From contig JAIETF010000028.1 in NCBI GenBank assembly GCA_019745415.1, forward strand, positions 124,001-188,000: a stretch of 64,000 nt of DNA, written 5' to 3'. A model generated the notes under the pieces. The model was given only the letters and a program-made list of their open reading frames with translations. It searched no databases and was not told where the DNA came from. The DNA comes from Candidatus Obscuribacterales bacterium (GTDB taxonomy: Bacteria; Cyanobacteriota; Vampirovibrionia; Obscuribacterales; Obscuribacteraceae). The stretch's first letter is position 1. Every line of letters begins with the position of its first letter. Shown one piece after another: positions 8,249 to 17,256 of the stretch. Made by a program: the position numbers and the translations under genes.

Positions 8249-9072
8249 AGTACTCTCCCAAAAAGATTACTTCCGGGAATAATCCACTTCTAAAGAAAAT
8301 CAGGTCGCTGAAAGAGCGCCAGGCCCGGCAAAAAACCGGGCTTTTTCTTATAGAAGGGGTGACCTTGATTTTGGAAGCCCTTGAAAAGGGACTGAAGCTG
8401 GAACATATACTAGTCACCGAGGAATATTTTGCCGACGGTCTAGAAGCCAAGCTCATGGAAGCTATCGAAAGCGATGAGCACCTGGCAGCTGAGCTTGCCA
8501 CCGTCCCTCTTTCTATTTTCAAAGAATTGGTCACCACGCAAACGCCTTCTCCCGCGCTGGCCGCAGCCATGATGCCCACTTTCACTGTCGAGCAGATAAG
8601 CAAACTAGCACCAGATACAGTCTTGCTCTGCGAGAACCTGCAAGATCCCGGCAACCTTGGCACAATCATCAGGTCGGCACTGGCCTTTGGCGCCGGGGCA
8701 CTGATTTTGAGTCATGGCTCGGTTGACGCCTATAATACAAAAGTGGTTCGCAGCGCCATGGGTGCTCTATTCTCCCTACCCATACTGAGCATCGACCTTG
8801 TCGCTGCCGCCCAAGTGCTCAAAGATGCCGGCTATATATTCCTAGCTTTCTCGCCCGAGGCCCCACTTTCAGTGAGCGAGTATCACTTTGAGGAAGACAA
8901 AGTGGTAATTATGGTGGGCAATGAAGCAGCCGGACTTAGTGCAGAAGCTGAAGATTTAGCCGATATCAGCCTCAGCATTCCCCAGACAAATAAAATTGAA
9001 TCTTTAAACGTTGCAGTGGCTACCTCTATCGCCCTCTATGAAAGATCCCAGGTAAAATACCTGAGGCAATGA
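8245..9072 (+). CDS. TrmH/SpoU-family RNA 2'-O-methyltransferase
   Basis: A 275-residue protein. An N-terminal substrate-binding domain (about 1-100) carries the [18 protein letters not shown] motif. The SPOUT catalytic domain has motif 1 [15 protein letters not shown] (about 133-147), motif 2 VGNEAAGLS and motif 3 [15 protein letters not shown]. The family transfers methyl from SAM to a ribose in rRNA or tRNA; the sequence does not say which. Location next to L20 hints at 23S rRNA. GTG start inside the rplT stop; its stop overlaps the tatC ATG. Confidence 0.9.
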   Translation: MKYSPKKITSGNNPLLKKIRSLKERQARQKTGLFLIEGVTLILEALEKGLKLEHILVTEEYFADGLEAKLMEAIESDEHLAAELATVPLSIFKELVTTQTPSPALAAAMMPTFTVEQISKLAPDTVLLCENLQDPGNLGTIIRSALAFGAGALILSHGSVDAYNTKVVRSAMGALFSLPILSIDLVAAAQVLKDAGYIFLAFSPEAPLSVSEYHFEEDKVVIMVGNEAAGLSAEAEDLADISLSIPQTNKIESLNVAVATSIALYERSQVKYLRQ

Positions 9073-9959
9073 ATTTAGAACGAAGCGAAATCAAAGAAGA
9101 ACACGAACCCACCCTCAGGCAAATTGCCGAAGAGGAAGAGAATCGTTTGCATTTTGATGAAGACGAAAGCGGCTTTAATTCTCTCTCTGTCGATCCTGAA
9201 AGTTATGTAGACCGCCAAGAGCAAGAGGAAACCGAAGCACAAGAAGACGACGAAGACCCAGACGACAAGTCAATGACCATCGTCGAACACCTAGACGAAC
9301 TGCGCTGGCGAATTATTCGCAGTCTTGCTTATGTCTTCGTGGCTTTCATTGCCGCGCTTTTCTACACCAAGCGCATTATGCAATTTATGGAAAAGCCCGC
9401 CGGCAACATTGCTTTCCAGGCCCTTTCTATAGAAGAACCGCTCTTAGTCTTCTTCAAAGTAGCCTTTTATACCGCCGTGATTACTGCCTCACCATTTATC
9501 CTAAACGAAGTGGCTCGTTTCGTTGCACCAGGTCTAACCCGTAAGGAAAGACGCATCTTGACGCCTGTGATTGTGGGCGGCCCCATTCTTTTTATCAGCG
9601 GCGCCGCCTTTGCTTATTTCTGCCTTTTGCCGCCAATGCTGCACTTCTTTAGTTCCTTCGGTCAGGGCGTCAGCCCCATCAACCAGAGGCTAGACTTTTA
9701 CATATCACTGGTCAGCTCGATCATGCTCTATATGGGTTTAGCCTTTCAAATCCCGATAGTAATTTTTGCCATGTCTATGGCGGGACTGGTCACTTCCAAC
9801 CAGCTCATAAAAGTATGGCGCTATGCCGTCTTTGGAGCCACCGTCTTGGCGGCGATAATCACCCCTGATCCCACGGCATTTTCCATGCTCTTGGTGATGG
9901 CTGCATTATGCGGTCTCTATTTCCTATCAGTGGTTCTGCTCAAGGTATTCGGCAAATAA
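9069..9959 (+). CDS. tatC: Twin-arginine translocase subunit TatC, with acidic N-terminal extension
   Basis: A 296-residue protein. Residues 71-295 are TatC: MTIVEHLDELRWRIIRSL, six membrane segments, the loop FVAPGLTRKERR and the ITPDPTAFSMLL region. TatC receives twin-arginine signal peptides and with TatA exports folded proteins. Unusually, residues 1-70 form an extra, strongly acidic cytoplasmic tail. The start codon overlaps the upstream stop (ATGA), fixing the start and so supporting the extension as real. No tatA is visible in the window. Confidence 0.95.
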   Translation: MNLERSEIKEEHEPTLRQIAEEEENRLHFDEDESGFNSLSVDPESYVDRQEQEETEAQEDDEDPDDKSMTIVEHLDELRWRIIRSLAYVFVAFIAALFYTKRIMQFMEKPAGNIAFQALSIEEPLLVFFKVAFYTAVITASPFILNEVARFVAPGLTRKERRILTPVIVGGPILFISGAAFAYFCLLPPMLHFFSSFGQGVSPINQRLDFYISLVSSIMLYMGLAFQIPIVIFAMSMAGLVTSNQLIKVWRYAVFGATVLAAIITPDPTAFSMLLVMAALCGLYFLSVVLLKVFGK

Positions 9960-11156
9960 ATGGATCTCAATGGCCTCAGGTTGAATCTAATTAGCAATAC
10001 CATCCTCGGTATCATATTTCTCCCCTTTTCGCTTTATGTCCTCAAAGGTCTTTTGCAAAATCGCAAAGCCCTTTTCGACGATGATCTAACCGCCGCCGAT
10101 CGCCGTCAACTCAAGCAAATAGCTATATTTGTTCTGCTGCCAATCATTGTGCTTTTGCATGAGCTTGGTCACGTAATCGCCTGTTTGCATTATGGCGTGC
10201 ACATTACCGGCTTCAACTGGTCTCTATTCTGGGGCGAGGTTTCCTGGAAAGGACCTTACCCGGAAGGCGCCCCGGCAGTTATTGCATTGGCCGGTACAGT
10301 TTTTCAGCTAATCGCCGGTGCTATCGCTTTAATCATCGCATTTCTAAGCAAATCACCATCTATAGTGGCACTATCCACCTATACTTATTTATTGAGCGGC
10401 TTATCAAGCCTAATCTTCTATCCGGTCATTTCACTGGTTAGCTGGAGCGAAGATTTTCCCGAAATATATGGTTCAGGCGATCCCAAACTCGTCTGGCTGA
10501 CTGCCATCGTGCACTTAATCCTAGCCTGGGGCTTCGTTTACAGTTATTTTTCCAATCGCACACGTCTTTTATTTGTGAAAAAGACCCGGCCTATCTGGGC
10601 AAGAGAGTACGAAAAGAACAAAGCGGCGGCAGAGAAAGAAGGCAATGCCATGGCTTATCTAGCCTTGGCCTGGCAATACTATTATGTTGGGCTCGATAAC
10701 CTTTCTGAAAAGACCATACAGAAAGCTGAAGCAATAGACGAGAGCAATCTAGATGTCTGGCTTTTGCGAGGCTATATCATGCAAAGCCAGAACAAATTCG
10801 ATACAGCCGATATATGCTTTTCACGTATAACCGACGGCAATGCCGATACTACTCTCAAGGCAAGAGCCTATATGGCACGCGGTCACTGTTATTTCGAGAA
10901 GGAAAGTGAGAAGAAATCTAAAGACTTGCAAAGGGCATTAGATAGTTATAAACAAGCTGCCCTGTCAGCCAAAGACCTGGCTGATCCTCACTATTATCTG
11001 GCTGTCGTCCATAAAGAGGCCGGTAGAACGGAAGAAGCGGCTGATGAACTTAGAATCTGTCTAAATGCCCAAAAACAGGGATTGAACTGGCTTGATCCAG
11101 TACTGGCCAATCTTGCCAGAGAAGCCTTCCAAGAATTCAAGAAAACAGCTAAGTAA
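9960..11156 (+). CDS. Membrane metalloprotease-like protein (M50-type HELGH) with TPR tail
   Basis: A 398-residue protein beginning directly after the tatC stop. Residues 55-75 form a membrane helix bearing the zinc motif HELGH (67-71), as in site-2-protease (M50) relatives; further hydrophobic segments lie at about 102-130, 137-160 and 178-198. From about 215 the protein is soluble and built of TPR-like helical pairs (LALAWQYYYVGLDNLSEKT, then LLRGYIMQSQNKFDTADICF). The second M50 signature is not clear; a GDP at about 170 could provide the third ligand. Predicted role: intramembrane proteolysis with TPR-mediated partner binding. The next gene is a paralogue without the zinc motif. Confidence 0.65.
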   Translation: MDLNGLRLNLISNTILGIIFLPFSLYVLKGLLQNRKALFDDDLTAADRRQLKQIAIFVLLPIIVLLHELGHVIACLHYGVHITGFNWSLFWGEVSWKGPYPEGAPAVIALAGTVFQLIAGAIALIIAFLSKSPSIVALSTYTYLLSGLSSLIFYPVISLVSWSEDFPEIYGSGDPKLVWLTAIVHLILAWGFVYSYFSNRTRLLFVKKTRPIWAREYEKNKAAAEKEGNAMAYLALAWQYYYVGLDNLSEKTIQKAEAIDESNLDVWLLRGYIMQSQNKFDTADICFSRITDGNADTTLKARAYMARGHCYFEKESEKKSKDLQRALDSYKQAALSAKDLADPHYYLAVVHKEAGRTEEAADELRICLNAQKQGLNWLDPVLANLAREAFQEFKKTAK

Positions 11157-11233
11157 AAGCAATAAATTTATCTCAGGCTTGTCAGGAGAGAGTCTCCTAC
11201 AATTGTCACCTGAACTGGAAAGGAAACCCTAAC

Positions 11234-12505
11234 TTGAATTTCTTATCCTGGGGCATAAGTTGCGGCTGCGCCATCCTGGCACTGGATACGGTGCGGCGTA
11301 TGTGGACCGAAAGGCATCGCTTCGGCAAAGAAGTCTTGTCTGAACAAGACAGAGCCTTTGCCTGGAAGATTGTCTTATTTCTAGTATTTCCTCTGATGAC
11401 CTTGGCAGACTTGCGCGCCACCGAAGTAGCCGCTAGCTATTTCGGCGCCTACATAAATAGACCGGTTTGGGGACTAGTCTGGTACGAGGGTCAACTGGGA
11501 GGGCTCAATCACATACAAGACTTGAATGCCCTATATTTGGTGGTCTTCGCCGGCGCCTTGGTACAAATTGCCTTTGCCCTTTTGCTTGCCACCACACTCT
11601 TTCTCAGACCACACCCCTTTTTAGCTACCTTAATCGGCTATACAACCGCCTTCACACTCGGGGTCAATCTGGTCTTTGAACCCATTATTTCTCTGTCAGG
11701 CATGGGCTCTTGGGGAATAGCGCCGAGAGTCGATGTGCTAATCAAGTCGGGCACCGAGTTTGGTGTGTGGTGGCCGCTTCTCTCTCAGATTGGCGCTGCC
11801 TGTCTATATCTGACCGCACTAATAAGCCCATTCGTCAGATCGTGGTTTGCCTCTTTGACCAGACCTCTAGCTCACGAAGAACTAGCTCAATGCTTGAAAG
11901 AATGGCAAGGGCACAAAGAAGATCAAGAACTGACATGCCAACTTGGACTGGCTTATGTCAAGTCGGGTTTGCTCTTCAAAGCTCGCAGTCTCTATCAGAC
12001 CATGAAGAAAGACTACCCTGGTTCTCCCTATACCGATCTTCTAGGCGGCGTTCTTTCTTTCCAGCGCCGCAAATATAAAGAAGCACGTTTGTGTTTTGAG
12101 CGGCTAGCCAACCATCCGGCCATTGGGGCCGAGTTTCTCGCCCAGATATTCGCCGCAGCGGCATGCAGTGCTTTTGCCGAACAGTCTTCGGTGCAAGCCC
12201 TCAATCTAGCTGAAAGAGCCCTTGAATTTGATGATGCCTGCCTGACTGCCAGGATGGTGAAAGTAGATGTATACCTAGCTGAGGGCAAGAAAGATGCGGC
12301 CGCCCAGGAAATTTTCGTAGCCATGCACCTCGGTCTAGACTTTGATCTCAAGGACAAAATTCCGATAGATAGTGAAAAGGCTCTCATAAGATTGAAGGCA
12401 GCAATCGAGAGCCAAACACTAGGAACAGCTCAGAACCTAGACAAGGAGCTAGTTTCGACAGCAAGAGAGGGTGGAGAAACAAACCAAGATGAGAGCAATC
12501 TATAG
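11234..12505 (+). CDS. Paralogue of the upstream M50-like protein lacking the zinc motif
   Basis: A 423-residue protein (TTG start, GGAAAGGAAA upstream) with the same layout as its neighbour: several membrane segments up to about 205, then TPR-like repeats. Around the active site the two align by eye without gaps: upstream HELGHVIACLHYG is replaced here by DLRATEVAASYFG (59-71), followed in both by shared Trp, Trp and Glu at matching spacing. All three zinc-motif positions (H, E, H) are gone (D, L, T). It therefore looks like a pseudoprotease from tandem duplication, perhaps a partner or decoy for the active copy. Confidence 0.6.
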   Translation: MNFLSWGISCGCAILALDTVRRMWTERHRFGKEVLSEQDRAFAWKIVLFLVFPLMTLADLRATEVAASYFGAYINRPVWGLVWYEGQLGGLNHIQDLNALYLVVFAGALVQIAFALLLATTLFLRPHPFLATLIGYTTAFTLGVNLVFEPIISLSGMGSWGIAPRVDVLIKSGTEFGVWWPLLSQIGAACLYLTALISPFVRSWFASLTRPLAHEELAQCLKEWQGHKEDQELTCQLGLAYVKSGLLFKARSLYQTMKKDYPGSPYTDLLGGVLSFQRRKYKEARLCFERLANHPAIGAEFLAQIFAAAACSAFAEQSSVQALNLAERALEFDDACLTARMVKVDVYLAEGKKDAAAQEIFVAMHLGLDFDLKDKIPIDSEKALIRLKAAIESQTLGTAQNLDKELVSTAREGGETNQDESNL

Positions 12506-12558
12506 CAAAATGGCTGCGGCTCTTACGAAATTCCTCTTTTCAACCCGCGCTATTTCCA

Positions 12559-12564
12559 TATAAT
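12559..12564 (+). promoter_or_regulatory. Possible -10 box upstream of the diguanylate cyclase gene
   Basis: An exact TATAAT lies 55 bases before the GTG at 12619. I see no convincing -35 box at the usual distance, so this is weak. Confidence 0.3.
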
Positions 12565-12618
12565 CAAGGATGGTATCTCCAACAATCGCTATTCAAACCC
12601 CGGGGTACCCGCGAGCAC

Positions 12619-15507
12619 GTGAGCATTAAGGCACTTAAACCAGGCATGAAGATAAGGACAAGGATGTTCTTACTCTGTCTCGGCGTGGCCATGCCGCTCC
12701 TTGCTATAGGCAGCTTCTCACTTTTCAAAGAGTACCGGACCCTGCGACTGGAAGCGGAAAGGGCCACAACGCTGCAGGCCGCTACCGGCGTCAAGACTTT
12801 GTCAAACTGGATGCTCGGTCAGAAAACCGCCCTTGAGAGCCTGGCTAAACTGGTAGCCAGTCAAAAGACGATCAGTTTGACTGCTCTCGATGAAATCAAC
12901 AAAACCCTCGCTGTAGCCTCAGCTTCGCAGCCGCATTGGTCAAAACTATTGTTGCTAGAAAAGGGCAAGTTGCTTTGCGAAGTGGACGGAGGACAAATTG
13001 CCGACACGCCGCGTGAAAAGCTTAGCCAAGCAGAAATTGATGCACTGAAAAGCAGGGTGGCAGAATCTGGCTCAAAAATCTCAGACACTTTCACTCTCAG
13101 GGGAAAGACCTATGTTCTGGCCCACACCACAGTCTCTCAAGACTGCAAACTGCTCGCCCTCATAGAACCCTCAGCCGTACTTGGCTTATTTAGCGGTTTC
13201 ACCGGCTCCCACGACAAGAGCGCTGCAGTCATAGCAGTGGTCGATCACTCTAAAAAGGTTGTGGCCAGAACAATAGACAACGACGACTGGGTGGGCAAAG
13301 ATTTCAGCCAGGCACGCAGTGTCAGAGCGGCAGAAGGTAAGTTGCGCGGTACTTTTGAAGCCGTCGGTATAGCTGACCCAACCCCGCGGGCCTACGCTTT
13401 TGACCATGAAGCGGCGAGCGGATGGCTGGTGGTCGTCGGTCTACCAACCAAGCTAATCTATGGTACGGCGCACGACTGGCTAATCTTGATGATATGCCTG
13501 GCTGCTTGCGCAGTCAGTATTTCCATTATGCTGGCTTATTCATCGACATCTTATTTCACCAGAGCGATAAACAGCCTGGTCAGAGAGGCGCTTTCGCTAG
13601 GACGTGGAGACTTCTCAAAGAGAGTCGAGGTCAAAACTTCAGACGAGCTGGGTTTGCTTGCCAGAGCCTTCAATGAAATGGCGACCATGCTGGAGGTGGA
13701 CCGCGACCATAAAAATATGGTGCAGCGCATCTCCGAATCGATAAGGCAATCGCTCGATTTGAATGAAATTCTCAACACCACGGTCAAAGAACTTGGGGAA
13801 AATTTGCAAGCCAGCCGCTGCTGCCTGGCTCTAATTGATACTCATGAGACAGCCGACTTGGAAGATGATGAACTGAGTTTCGACTATATCTGGTGCAACG
13901 AAAAGCAGAATGTCAGCGCTCTCCAGAAGAAGAAAATCTTGATCGGCGTGGAGACAGCCATGCGCAAGATAATCAACCAAGATTCAATAATATGGTTAGA
14001 CCTCCTCAGTGGAGAAGGCGGCTCTCTCGATAGCTCGAACAATCTTTTTGAAGGCCATGAAGATAGTGATTGGCGTTCAATCAAGTCAATGATGGCCTGT
14101 CCGATTACCACCGGCAAAGGCACAATCGGGCTGATTCTCATTCATCAATGCGATCGTCTGAGAGTCTGGTCCCAAGCTGAGCTTGAACTAGTCAATGCCG
14201 TAGCCAGCCAAGTGGCTTTGGCCATCGAACATGGACAACTATATAATCAAGCCCGCACAATGGCTGAACAAGAGCAACTGATCAATAAGATAGTCAAATC
14301 GGTGCGCAGTTCGCTCGAACTTGACACCATACTTGATACCGTCACTCGTGAGCTGATGTTGGCTATGGGAGCAGATCGGGTCCAAATTGCTCAGCCCCGG
14401 GCGGAGGGTCCGCTCGTGGTCACCCACGAATATCACTTAGACGGCTTACAATCCACAAAGGGGCTTTGTCTTTACGGCAGTTCAATCGACTTCCACCCTA
14501 ATGCTAGGAGCCCCCAGCTCCAGACCGATACCGGAAACTTCGTACTCGGCATCGATCTGTCAATCATCAGAAAGAATCGCAGTCGAGAAGAAAGCCTCAC
14601 TGGTGAACTACTTCCCCAGATTGAAGATTCTGCCAGCGACTTCTCAGTCAATCTATCTTGCACGAATCTAGTCTCAGTTGTAAGTCAGACCGAGAACGAC
14701 GAACGCTGCCTGGTTTTCCGTGAGTACATCGAACAGGTGGGAGGCAAGTCGCTGATAGCCGCTCCTTTAATCGAAGGTTCGCAGTTATCTGGTGTTCTGA
14801 TCGTACATCAGTGCAGTAAAGCCAGACTTTGGCGAGAGACCGAAGCCCGCCTCGTGGGCGCCGTGGCTGACCAACTATCAGTAGCACTGGCCCACGCCCA
14901 GCTCTTTGCCCAGGTCAGACATCAGGCCATAACAGATGGTCTAACTGGTCTATACAACCACGTCTATTTCAAAAACAGACTATCGGAAGAATTGAGATTA
15001 GCCGAGAGAAAAGGCACGCCGGTGTCGCTTATCATGATCGACCTCGACAAGCTCAAAGTGATAAACGACACTTACGGACATCCGGTCGGTGATGCGGCCA
15101 TAAGACAAATCGCCGCCATTCTCAAAACATTGCTGAGAAGCGGTGACACAGCCGCCCGTTACGGAGGAGAGGAATTCGGCATTATCTTGCCGGAGACTTC
15201 GCTTTTGGAAGCAGCTTTGATTGCTGATCGTCTATGCAGTCAAATCAGAGCCAGTCATGTGCCGGTCCTTGGCAAAATAACGGCCTCTCTGGGCACAGCC
15301 AGCTATCCCAAACAAGCACGAAGCGCCTCCGAGCTGATTGAGCGCGCCGACAAAGCGCTATACGTAGCCAAAAATAGCGGTAGAGACCAGGTCAGAGTCT
15401 ACGAAGAAGACATGAGCGCCCCATCCAAGCCTATTTTCACAAATGTCACCAGGGAACTGGAAAAACCCAGATTGCAAGGTCAGCAGAGTCAACAGGGTGG
15501 TGACTGA
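12619..15507 (+). CDS. Membrane diguanylate cyclase: sensor-HAMP-GAF-GAF-GGDEF
   Basis: A 962-residue protein. Membrane segments at about 16-36 and 286-308 enclose an extracytoplasmic sensor of about 250 residues, probably dCache. HAMP follows (308-362), then two GAF-like domains (about 382-542 and 565-762) and a C-terminal GGDEF domain (about 770-930). The active site is GGEEF at 849-853, a catalytically competent variant, and the product-inhibition site RSGD (840-843) is exactly five residues upstream. It should therefore make cyclic di-GMP with feedback control. The GTG start is uncertain; ATG at residue 10 is the alternative. The HAD gene overlaps its stop by one base. Confidence 0.9.
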   Translation: MSIKALKPGMKIRTRMFLLCLGVAMPLLAIGSFSLFKEYRTLRLEAERATTLQAATGVKTLSNWMLGQKTALESLAKLVASQKTISLTALDEINKTLAVASASQPHWSKLLLLEKGKLLCEVDGGQIADTPREKLSQAEIDALKSRVAESGSKISDTFTLRGKTYVLAHTTVSQDCKLLALIEPSAVLGLFSGFTGSHDKSAAVIAVVDHSKKVVARTIDNDDWVGKDFSQARSVRAAEGKLRGTFEAVGIADPTPRAYAFDHEAASGWLVVVGLPTKLIYGTAHDWLILMICLAACAVSISIMLAYSSTSYFTRAINSLVREALSLGRGDFSKRVEVKTSDELGLLARAFNEMATMLEVDRDHKNMVQRISESIRQSLDLNEILNTTVKELGENLQASRCCLALIDTHETADLEDDELSFDYIWCNEKQNVSALQKKKILIGVETAMRKIINQDSIIWLDLLSGEGGSLDSSNNLFEGHEDSDWRSIKSMMACPITTGKGTIGLILIHQCDRLRVWSQAELELVNAVASQVALAIEHGQLYNQARTMAEQEQLINKIVKSVRSSLELDTILDTVTRELMLAMGADRVQIAQPRAEGPLVVTHEYHLDGLQSTKGLCLYGSSIDFHPNARSPQLQTDTGNFVLGIDLSIIRKNRSREESLTGELLPQIEDSASDFSVNLSCTNLVSVVSQTENDERCLVFREYIEQVGGKSLIAAPLIEGSQLSGVLIVHQCSKARLWRETEARLVGAVADQLSVALAHAQLFAQVRHQAITDGLTGLYNHVYFKNRLSEELRLAERKGTPVSLIMIDLDKLKVINDTYGHPVGDAAIRQIAAILKTLLRSGDTAARYGGEEFGIILPETSLLEAALIADRLCSQIRASHVPVLGKITASLGTASYPKQARSASELIERADKALYVAKNSGRDQVRVYEEDMSAPSKPIFTNVTRELEKPRLQGQQSQQGGD

Positions 15508-16202
15508 TGCCGGTTAAGCGCCTGGTCTTGTTTGACATAGATGAGACCATGATTTCTTCCGACGGAGCCGGACGACGCTCATTGGCAAGGGCCCTTTATC
15601 AGACCCATAGGCTGGACGAGAGCGCTGCCGCCATACCAATGTCGGGAAAAACCGATCCACAAATAATCAAGGAAATCTTGACTGCAAGCGGCTATAGCGC
15701 CTTGGAAGCGGAGGCGCGCTTGCACGAGATACTGGCCCTCTATTTACAGTTTCTCGATGAAGAAATCGCCAAATCTACATACTATATAAAGCATCCCGGC
15801 GTTGATTCTCTGCTTGAAACCCTAGAAGAGCATGACCAGGCCTACTTGGGCTTGCTGACAGGTAATGTCGAATCTGGGGCAGCTAAGAAACTGAACTACT
15901 TCAAGCTGATGGAGTATTTTCCTATCGGCGCTTATGGTTCTGACTCAGCATGCAGACTAGATTTGCCTGCTATCGCCGTCGAGAGAGCCAGGAAACATTT
16001 CGCTCTCGATTTTGCCCCCAAGGAAGTGGTGATCATCGGAGACAGTGTCAATGACATTGCCTGTGCCAAGCACTTTGGTGCCTGTGTCGTAGCAGTCAAT
16101 ACAGGCAAAACCAGCTACGAAGAACTGGAGCGCCATAAGCCTGATTTTCTGTTTCGTAATCTTGAGAATACAAACCAAGTACTAGAAGCAATATTCGCTT
16201 AA
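15507..16202 (+). CDS. HAD-family phosphatase
   Basis: A 231-residue haloacid-dehalogenase-type hydrolase of the phosphoglycolate-phosphatase style. Motif I is FDIDET with nucleophile D10 and D12, a helical cap lies between about 18 and 90, motif II is LLTGN near 115 and motif IV is VVIIGDSVNDIACAK near 175. The substrate is not evident. Its ATG overlaps the stop of the diguanylate cyclase gene (TGATG), so it is probably co-translated with it; a functional link to c-di-GMP is not implied by the sequence. Confidence 0.85.
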   Translation: MPVKRLVLFDIDETMISSDGAGRRSLARALYQTHRLDESAAAIPMSGKTDPQIIKEILTASGYSALEAEARLHEILALYLQFLDEEIAKSTYYIKHPGVDSLLETLEEHDQAYLGLLTGNVESGAAKKLNYFKLMEYFPIGAYGSDSACRLDLPAIAVERARKHFALDFAPKEVVIIGDSVNDIACAKHFGACVVAVNTGKTSYEELERHKPDFLFRNLENTNQVLEAIFA

Positions 16203-16229
16203 TTGCTGGCAAGGAGAAAAGAGCAGCGC

Positions 16230-17201
16230 TTACCAGCTCTCGGCTTTCTTGTTACCGTAGATGATCAACTTACTTCCCGGCTTATTGGCCATCTCCTGCA
16301 ACTGTCGGCTTTCTTCTGGAGTGAGTTCTTCCCCTCTATACAACTTAGCAAGGGGACCTTTGCCCTCCAATAAACTTGGACCAAGAAGGCGATCGCGCCA
16401 ACTACCGCCGGTCGAATCGGTTGTTCCTTTCTTCTCGCCTTCCTTATCGTATATATCTACCGCGCCTAGAGCTGTTCTCAAGCCAAGCTCTGAGGTAAGT
16501 CCTTTGCCATTAACTAGCATGTCGCGGGGCACGCCCATTTTGCTTTCTGTAAGCAAAATTCTGGCACCATTATTAGTGACGAACATCAAGTCTCTATTGC
16601 CATCGGGTCCCGGAGTCTCACTTACAGCAACCTTGGCGCCGTTCTTCTGGATCAAATCATCCTTAACAACAGCCATTAGACGAACTTTCTCATCCCGACC
16701 CAAACCATTCAATTCCTCTGAAACGTTGCGCCCCGAAAGCATGGCTTCTCTAACCCTGTTGGCTTTTTCCCTCAGTTCAGGGCTGGCCATATCGCGCGAA
16801 GACTTGGTGTATGGGTCATCAATGCCTGGAGTCGAACTTTCCTGAGCCGCTTCAGCTCTAGCGTTCGGTTTGCCAGTAGGCTTGTCGCTGCGCTCAGGTC
16901 TAGAGCTGGCTTTCGCCATAGGCTCAGCCGGGGCAGCAGAACCATCCGAAATACTGCTTATGGTTCTTTTGACCGAATCTCCAGTGATAGTTACACCATC
17001 TAGCATTTTCGAAATCTGAGTGCCATATACCTGCTGCGGCGAGTCTTTAGCGGAGGAAAGCTGACTAAATACAGCACGCCTATCATCGAGCGAACATTCC
17101 TGATTGAAGCGTGCCGCTGTATTGGAATCACCGGCATTCTGCTTCAGACCCTCAACAGAACAAACATTGTCATTTCCACGCTCGGCGCTATTTTTAGCCA
17201 T
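16230..17201 (-). CDS. Uncharacterised hydrophilic protein
   Basis: I do not recognise this 323-residue protein. The ATG at 17201 has GAGG upstream; an ATG 21 bases earlier is possible. The first 130 residues are Ser/Ala/Gly-rich and look disordered. A folded half follows, with LREKANRVREAMLSGRNVSEELNGLGRDEKV and a strand-rich stretch containing 'DLMFVTNNGARILLTESKMG'. There is no signal peptide or membrane segment. It is transcribed convergently with the HAD gene and upstream of, on the same strand as, the peroxidase. Confidence 0.6.
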   Translation of the reverse strand: MAKNSAERGNDNVCSVEGLKQNAGDSNTAARFNQECSLDDRRAVFSQLSSAKDSPQQVYGTQISKMLDGVTITGDSVKRTISSISDGSAAPAEPMAKASSRPERSDKPTGKPNARAEAAQESSTPGIDDPYTKSSRDMASPELREKANRVREAMLSGRNVSEELNGLGRDEKVRLMAVVKDDLIQKNGAKVAVSETPGPDGNRDLMFVTNNGARILLTESKMGVPRDMLVNGKGLTSELGLRTALGAVDIYDKEGEKKGTTDSTGGSWRDRLLGPSLLEGKGPLAKLYRGEELTPEESRQLQEMANKPGSKLIIYGNKKAESW

Positions 17202-17256
17202 AACGACCTCAAGAAAATACATTAGTAAATATACCCAGACCTGGCGGTATTCAAGC

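Noticed and set aside
11184..11198. AGGAGA-gag-TCTCCT hairpin between the M50-like genes as a terminator
   Set aside because: No T-run follows it and the stem is only 6 bp.
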